This document shows positions 59,554-64,000 of a stretch of 64,000 bases of DNA, one piece after another (position 1 is the stretch's first letter; each line of letters begins with the position of its first letter). Source of the DNA: Lachnospiraceae bacterium (GTDB taxonomy: Bacteria; Bacillota; Clostridia; Lachnospirales; Lachnospiraceae). The stretch covers positions 1 through 64,000 of the forward strand of contig JAQXLY010000058.1 of the NCBI GenBank assembly GCA_029012365.1, read 5' to 3'. Made by a program: the position numbers and the translations under genes. A model generated the notes under the pieces. That model did not search any database. It was given only the letters and a program-made list of their open reading frames with translations, and was not told the DNA's origin.

Positions 59554-60408
59554 TTATTCATTAACCATTGCACGGTATCGGCTCGGGGAGATACCGGCAT
59601 TTTTTTGAAATGCTTTAAAAAAGTAGGCATAACTGGAGTAGTCGAGCTTTTCCTGTACCTGGGTTACAGTATATCCTTCCCTAAGCAGGTTCTGTGCCGT
59701 GGCAATTTTCTGCAGGGTGATATAGTGACAAACCGAGGTGTGGGCATGCCGCTTGAACAGCCGTGATAAATAGTCCGGGTGCAGGAAGAAGTGCTTTGCA
59801 AGGTCAGTGACCGTGAGATTGTCATAGATATGCTCCTGAATATAAGCAATTACCTCATTGACTCTTTCCTGGGCTGCAGAAATAGGGAAGGCATGATTAC
59901 TTTCCGGAGAAAGCCGGTCAATTATATCGTCTAACAGAGAAAGAAGTTCAAAAAAGTCTGCCATAGCTCCGGGGGTAGTGATATTTGAGGAAGACAGCAA
60001 TTGTCTGAACCGATTCAGCAGGTTCTCCCGCTCCGTACTGTCCGGTGTGAGTAAAAAGGGAGCACTGCTTTGCTTCAGGTAGGTGAAGCAGTCTGCCTTC
60101 TTACAAAATACGGTATCCAGCCATTGACTGTTGATACTCAGGATGTATCGCTCATAAAACGTACCGGTTTCATGGTAAAGCTGGTGCACACAGAAGGCCG
60201 GTATAATGATTAGGGTTCCGGGCGGAACTGCGGTAACCGTATCATTCAGAAGAACATCCGGTAAATGTGACAGTGTGAAATATAGTTCGGCTGCATTGTG
60301 GGAATGGGGACCGACCGGGGTGGCGGGGCTGTCGTTCCGGTAAGCAATGTCAAAGGGTGCCGCTACGGGAAAGGTCAGAATATTAGCTTTCTTTATCGTA
60401 TCTTGCAT
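59554..60408 (-). CDS. AraC-family regulator
   Basis: 284 residues. The N-terminal cupin has HSHNAAELYFTLS and PPGTLIIIPAFCVH. The C-terminal pair of helix-turn-helix motifs is LTVTDLAKHFFLHPDYLSRLFKRH and TVTQVQEKLDYSSYAYFFKAFQK, ending GISPSRYRAM. Divergent from the Gfo/Idh operon starting at 60604, so probably its activator. The start at 60408 has GAGGTG 12 bases upstream, rather far; a GTG at 60423 is directly on the ribosome site and less likely. Confidence 0.85.
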   Translation of the reverse strand: MQDTIKKANILTFPVAAPFDIAYRNDSPATPVGPHSHNAAELYFTLSHLPDVLLNDTVTAVPPGTLIIIPAFCVHQLYHETGTFYERYILSINSQWLDTVFCKKADCFTYLKQSSAPFLLTPDSTERENLLNRFRQLLSSSNITTPGAMADFFELLSLLDDIIDRLSPESNHAFPISAAQERVNEVIAYIQEHIYDNLTVTDLAKHFFLHPDYLSRLFKRHAHTSVCHYITLQKIATAQNLLREGYTVTQVQEKLDYSSYAYFFKAFQKNAGISPSRYRAMVNE

Positions 60409-60514
60409 GGTTGGATGTTTCACCTCATTTTAAAGTCGGAAAATTACATAAAATAAGTATTTTATATATATATTATTCCATATTCATTTTTTTTACAATA
60501 GTATCTGAGATTAT

Positions 60515-60538
60515 TTATAGGAAAAATTATAGGAAAAA
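60515..60538 (+). repeat. Tandem direct repeat in the araC / Gfo-Idh intergenic region
   Basis: TTATAGGAAAAA occurs twice head to tail (60515-60526, 60527-60538). Paired direct repeats are the usual binding sites of AraC-type activators, although the 12-base period is shorter than the typical 20-21. The region 60409-60603 is otherwise AT-rich with no clear promoter. Confidence 0.5.
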
Positions 60539-60603
60539 AGACAGGACAGGATTGAAGTGTTACGGAATACTGACACAGATAAGCGGAGAAAGGGGGGATT
60601 AAG

Positions 60604-61596
60604 CTGAAAAAGGCAGGAATCATCGGTTGCGGAAACATCGCACAGGTGCACGGCTGGGTTCTCAGGAATATGGATGGTGTAGAAATTACGGCAGTTTGTG
60701 ATGTGGATGCCGGAAAAGCGAAGGCTCTGTCGGAAAGCTATGCGGACAGCAGAGCGAAGGTCTACACGGACTGGCATGCACTTTGTGAGGATGCATTGGA
60801 TGTGGTACATATCTGTACACCGCATTTTTTGCATGCCCCGATGGCAGTGGAGGCGCTGCGCCAGGGAAAGGCTGTATTTATGGAAAAGCCGTGTGCGATT
60901 TCAGGGGAACAGTTTGAGTCGCTAAAGCAGGCAGATGCCATGTATCCCGGAAAGCTGGGCTTTTGCTTCCAAAACCGTTATAATGAGACCACTTTGGCGA
61001 TGGACCGCATGCTTTCGGACGGAAAAATCGGTGCGGTAAAGGGCGGAAGAGCTTTTGTGACATGGCGCAGGGATGAGGAATATTACCGTGGAAGTCCATG
61101 GAAGGGAAGGTGGGCAACGGAGGGAGGAGGAGCACTGATAAATCAGTCAATTCACACGTTGGATTTATTACTCCGCTATCTTGGAAAACCGGAGACGGTG
61201 GCAGCTACACTTTCCAATCATCATCTAAAGGATTGTATCGAGGTGGAGGACACGGTAGAGGCATGGCTTTCCTTTGCGGGAGAGAAAAGAGCCTGCTTTT
61301 ACGCTTCGAACGGATATGTGGCGGATGCTCCCGTGATTTTGGAGCTGCAGGGTGAGAAAGGACGGATTACAATGAACGGTCCGGAAGTAACTCTCCGTAC
61401 GGAAAGCGGTACAGAACATGTTATCTATGAGCAGAAAGCGGGTATCGGAAAAGGCTATTGGGGCTGCGGACATCTGGCTTGTATCAGCGACTTCTATGAA
61501 TGTATCGGGCAGGGAAGGACGTTTCAGGCCGATGTAAGCGGAGTTGAAGCTACATTCCGGACGCTGCTAAATATTTACGGAACCGGAATAAGATGA
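60604..61596 (+). CDS. Gfo/Idh/MocA-family oxidoreductase, apparent CTG start
   Basis: About 330 residues. The NAD-binding N-terminus KKAGIIGCGNIAQVHGWVL is complete only if translation begins at CTG 60604 (or ATT 60598), 7 bases after AGGGGGG; the first usable GTG (60646) would cut into the cofactor loop. Catalytic EKP is in VFMEKPCA, and the second domain has GGGALINQSIHTLDLL. Oxidises or epimerises a sugar or cyclitol. First gene of a three-gene catabolic set divergent from an AraC regulator. Confidence 0.85.
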   Translation: MKKAGIIGCGNIAQVHGWVLRNMDGVEITAVCDVDAGKAKALSESYADSRAKVYTDWHALCEDALDVVHICTPHFLHAPMAVEALRQGKAVFMEKPCAISGEQFESLKQADAMYPGKLGFCFQNRYNETTLAMDRMLSDGKIGAVKGGRAFVTWRRDEEYYRGSPWKGRWATEGGGALINQSIHTLDLLLRYLGKPETVAATLSNHHLKDCIEVEDTVEAWLSFAGEKRACFYASNGYVADAPVILELQGEKGRITMNGPEVTLRTESGTEHVIYEQKAGIGKGYWGCGHLACISDFYECIGQGRTFQADVSGVEATFRTLLNIYGTGIR

Positions 61597-61627
61597 AGTG
61601 GTAACGAAGTTTATACGCTACTTTTAG

Positions 61628-61652
61628 GGAATGCTGGTGAATCAGCGTTTCC
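61628..61652 (+). other. Degenerate hairpin between the two Gfo/Idh genes
   Basis: GGAATGCTG and CAGCGTTTCC form an imperfect stem around GTGAAT. The sequence resembles the galT and ftsH hairpins (GGAAGCACTGA...TCAGTGCTTC). It could be a partial terminator or mRNA-protecting structure. Confidence 0.4.
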
Positions 61653-61695
61653 TTGGATTTGATTTGTGCAATATAAATTGTAGGAGGAAACAGGA

Positions 61696-62850
61696 ATGGA
61701 ACAGGTAAGACTTGGCATCATCGGAATCGGTGGAATGGGAACGAATCACGTAAACAGCATCTTAAACGGATGGGTGCCGGCAATGAAGCTGTCCGCAGTG
61801 GCAGATATCAGACAATGCAGGCTGGATTGGGCAAAGGAAAATCTTCCGGCGGATGTGAGTGTATTCGATGACGGAAGAAAGCTGATTGACTCCGGGACCT
61901 GTGATGCGGTACTGATAGCAACTCCGCATTATTTACACCCTGAATTTGTAATCTATGCACTGGAGCACGGGGTACATGCTATCAGTGAAAAGCCTGCGGG
62001 CGTGTATACGAAGCAGGTACGTGAGATGAACGAGGTGGCGGAAAAAAGTGACAAGGTGTTTGCAATCATGCTGAATCAGCGAACAAACTGCGTATACAGA
62101 AAGCTCCATGAGATGATTGAAAGCGGAGAGCTCGGTGAATTAAAGCGTGTGAACTGGATTATTACCGACTGGTATCGGACGCAGGCATATTATGACGCGG
62201 CAGGCTGGAAAGCAACCTGGGACGGCGAAGGCGGCGGTGTTCTTTTAAATCAAAGCCCTCATCAGCTTGACCTTTTGCAATGGCTCTGCGGTATGCCGGT
62301 AAGAGTCAGGGCGTTTTGTCATGAGGCGAAATGGCATGACATAGAGGTGGAGGATGATGTGACCGCATATCTTGAATATGAAAACGGCGCAACCGGAGTA
62401 TTTGTTACCACGACCGGTGACGCACCGGGTACTAACCGGCTGGAGCTTACATTTGAACTCGGAAAAATTGTGTGTGAGGGTGACAAATTAATTTATGATA
62501 AGTTAAGCGAGAATGAAAGGACATTTTGCAAAACCGAGAAGGAAGGCTTCAAGAAGCCTGATATGACACGTGTAGAGATTGAAACAGACGGAAAGAATGA
62601 ACAGCATGTCGGCGTTTTGAAGGCATTTGCGGACAAGATATTAAACGGCGGAGAGCTGGTGGCAGAAGGTACAGAGGGTATCAGAGGCTTAACCTTATCC
62701 AATGCCATGCATCTTTCCTCATGGCTTGATAAAACGATTGAGCTTCCTTTTGATGAGGACCTGTTCTTGGAAGAGCTGAATAAACGTCGTTCAAGGTCGA
62801 AGAAGAAGGAAGACAAGGGTATTGTGTTTGATACTACAGGGACGTTTTAG
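61696..62850 (+). CDS. Gfo/Idh/MocA-family oxidoreductase
   Basis: 384 residues: LGIIGIGGMGTNHVNSI (cofactor loop), ISEKPAGVYTKQ (EKP) and GGGVLLNQSPHQLDLLQWLCGMP. A Lys/Arg-rich tail (about 360-375) is unusual. NAD(P)-dependent sugar or inositol-type dehydrogenase, a different subgroup from the gene before it (about 30 percent alike by eye). GTAGGAGG ribosome site. Confidence 0.9.
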   Translation: MEQVRLGIIGIGGMGTNHVNSILNGWVPAMKLSAVADIRQCRLDWAKENLPADVSVFDDGRKLIDSGTCDAVLIATPHYLHPEFVIYALEHGVHAISEKPAGVYTKQVREMNEVAEKSDKVFAIMLNQRTNCVYRKLHEMIESGELGELKRVNWIITDWYRTQAYYDAAGWKATWDGEGGGVLLNQSPHQLDLLQWLCGMPVRVRAFCHEAKWHDIEVEDDVTAYLEYENGATGVFVTTTGDAPGTNRLELTFELGKIVCEGDKLIYDKLSENERTFCKTEKEGFKKPDMTRVEIETDGKNEQHVGVLKAFADKILNGGELVAEGTEGIRGLTLSNAMHLSSWLDKTIELPFDEDLFLEELNKRRSRSKKKEDKGIVFDTTGTF

Positions 62851-62890
62851 GAAAAATAACTTTAGAAAAGTGAGAAAGGCGGAGGCGGAC

Positions 62891-63751
62891 ATGAATATAA
62901 AGTATAGCTTAACCGGATTTGCGGATGAGATTGCAGATGATTTGACCACACAGATAGAGAGCTTGCAAAAGCTTAATATTCACTATGTGGAAATGCGTGG
63001 TGTAGACGGAAATAACCTGATTTTTCATTCTACGGATAAGGTGAAGGAAATCAGGAGCCGGCTGGAGGATGCGGGAATTGCTCTCTCGGCACTGGGCTCG
63101 CCGCTTGGAAAAATCGGAATTGATGAACCGTTCGAGAAGCATTTTGAAGCGTTCAAGAGGGCGGTTGAAATTGCACATATGATGAAGACAAAGAACATCA
63201 GAATGTTCAGCTTCTACATACCGGAAGGAAAAAATGAAGTCTACCGGGCTCAGGTGTTTGACAGAATGGGACAGTTTGTGGATTACGCTACAGCAAATGA
63301 TGCAGTGCTTTTACATGAGAATGAGAAGGGCATCTACGGTGAAAAAGCAAAGGAATGCAGAGAATTAATGGATGCCTTTGCGGGAGAGCATTTCAAGGCA
63401 ATATTTGATTTTGCGAATTTTGTGCAGGCCGGGCAGGATACTTTGGAAGCCTATGAATTGCTGAAGGATTCTATCGCCTATGTCCATGTGAAGGATGCTT
63501 TTGCTGCAAACGGAAACGTTGTACCGGCAGGTATGGGTGACGGCAATGTGGCTTCCATTTTAAGGAGGTTGTTTGAAAGCGGCTATGAGGGCTTTCTGTC
63601 ATTGGAACCGCATCTTTTTAACTTCTCCGGTTTTGCGGGACTGGAGAAAGGGAAGGATGCGATTGCAGAAGGGGAAACAAAGGTGCTAAGCGGATTCGAG
63701 GCATTTTCCCTTGCACATGAGTCATTGTTGCGGCTTCTTGAAAAGATGTAA
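62891..63751 (+). CDS. Sugar phosphate isomerase/epimerase (xylose isomerase-like TIM barrel)
   Basis: 286 residues. FADEIADDLTTQIESLQKLNIHYVEMRGVDG at the start, metal-binding Glu/Asp in LHENEKGIYGEKAKEC and AIFDFANFVQAG, and YVHVKDAFAANGNVVPAGMGDGN are typical of the IolE/IolI-like AP_endonuc_2 family. Works with the two dehydrogenases to process an unusual sugar or inositol-like compound. GGCGGAGG before ATG 62891; 40 bases after the previous stop. Confidence 0.88.
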   Translation: MNIKYSLTGFADEIADDLTTQIESLQKLNIHYVEMRGVDGNNLIFHSTDKVKEIRSRLEDAGIALSALGSPLGKIGIDEPFEKHFEAFKRAVEIAHMMKTKNIRMFSFYIPEGKNEVYRAQVFDRMGQFVDYATANDAVLLHENEKGIYGEKAKECRELMDAFAGEHFKAIFDFANFVQAGQDTLEAYELLKDSIAYVHVKDAFAANGNVVPAGMGDGNVASILRRLFESGYEGFLSLEPHLFNFSGFAGLEKGKDAIAEGETKVLSGFEAFSLAHESLLRLLEKM

Positions 63752-63760
63752 AAAAAGATA

Positions 63761-63789
63761 TTGACAACGTGAAAATAATGTGATATTCT
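63761..63789 (+). promoter_or_regulatory. Consensus promoter near the right edge
   Basis: TTGACA (63761-63766), 17-base spacer, TATTCT (63784-63789). Transcription would start near 63796, about 160 bases before the next start codon. Confidence 0.75.
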
Positions 63790-63825
63790 AAAATGTTCGA
63801 AACACGAAGTGTTCGGGCAAGACGT

Positions 63826-63931
63826 ATGGGGAAGCAAAATAGGATGTGGGGGACAATTAAAAAATGGAAGCCGTATTAGAGGAGTACGGTTTTATTGTGT
63901 CCCTGTTGTCTTTTGCGACCGGGACACTTTT
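63826..63931 (+). promoter_or_regulatory. Attenuator-like leader with competing hairpins and a possible leader peptide
   Basis: Terminator: GTGTCCC (63897-63903) with GGGACAC (63921-63927), then TTTT. The same GTGTCCC can instead pair upstream with GGGACAAT (63850-63857) as part of ATTGTGTCCC (63894-63903), enclosing a CCGTA/TACGG hairpin. The two folds exclude each other, as in attenuators and riboswitches. A 17-codon frame (63826-63879, MGKQNRMWGTIKKWKPY) ends in the anti-terminator region, so translation of a leader peptide could choose the fold. Its ribosome site is poor. Confidence 0.5.
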
Positions 63932-63956
63932 GTTTGTATGGATAGGAGGAGTGAAT

Positions 63957-64000
63957 ATGAAAAACGGGATTTTAGCAGAACTGAATATTTGGAAGAACTA
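63957..64000 (+). CDS. Start of an unidentified gene (cut by window edge)
   Basis: ATG 63957 follows TAGGAGGAG at good distance. Only MKNGILAELNIWKN and two bases of a further codon are visible, too little to identify. It lies behind the promoter and attenuator-like leader. Confidence 0.7.
   Translation, partial: MKNGILAELNIWKN

Noticed and set aside
63957-64000. Ribosomal-protection tetracycline resistance gene suggested by the attenuated leader and GILA in the first residues
   Set aside because: The visible residues MKNGILAELNIWKN do not fit the TetM/TetW N-terminus, which continues HVDAGKTT.

Overview
The window looks like a chromosome segment of a gut Firmicute of the class Clostridia, most likely family Lachnospiraceae (Roseburia / Agathobacter / Eubacterium rectale-like). 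The basis is strong AGGAGG ribosome sites, moderate G+C, a raffinose locus with a fused alpha-galactosidase/sucrose kinase, Bce-type transporters, and closest remembered homologues. No rRNA, tRNA or CRISPR array was seen.

Layout. 1-160 is the end of an IS66-family element. 322-1812 (-) is a surface lipoprotein. 2022-2265 is the dead 3' end of a group II intron. 2417-4847 is a run of small accessory enzymes, some truncated (acetyltransferases, HAD, P-loop kinase, Nudix). 4963-9347 is a Bce-type module (response regulator, histidine kinase, ABC ATPase, FtsX permease). 9629-21847 is the best-defined locus: an AraC regulator divergent from an eight-gene operon (binding protein, two permeases, AgaSK, sucrose-type phosphorylase, galK, galE, galT). 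It should import raffinose-family sugars and process both the galactose and sucrose halves. 21995-24315 is a MerR-controlled ABC exporter. 24418-26436 holds dead regulator and chemoreceptor genes. 26460-29989 encodes an SGNH esterase and a GH31 alpha-xylosidase.

30090-38905 is an accessory, partly decayed region. It has a structured repeat, a Fic remnant, an AAA/DUF4143 ATPase, a RhuM remnant, small cysteine/membrane proteins, a helicase remnant, an intact PLD-nuclease/helicase/DUF3427 protein and a MutT. 39037-44873 has a response regulator, a hybrid histidine kinase, an FMN hydroxy-acid oxidase-like enzyme and a GH120 beta-xylosidase. 44936-45376 (-) is Hsp20. 45674-47167 is an elaborate RNA leader before a C-terminally truncated MATE exporter. 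48063-50569 pairs a CofE-like ligase with a GMP synthase whose glutaminase half is degenerate. FtsH and a second MATE follow and share a bidirectional terminator.

54063-57899 holds small genes (DUF3788 and DUF5131 remnants, GNAT, DinB/DUF3795, TetR). 57923-59489 (-) is an operon of a queuosine-precursor transporter (YhhQ) and an SDR behind what looks like a preQ1-I riboswitch with its own terminator. 59554-63751 is an AraC regulator divergent from two Gfo/Idh dehydrogenases and a sugar-phosphate isomerase/epimerase. The right edge shows a promoter, an attenuator-like leader and the first codons of another gene.

The most novel-looking items are the multi-branched RNA at 45723-45893, the attenuator leader at 63796-63956, the glutaminase-less GMP synthase paired with a CofE-like protein, and the preQ1 riboswitch operon that includes an SDR. 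A recurring theme is decay by internal deletion: many genes keep both ends but have lost middles.
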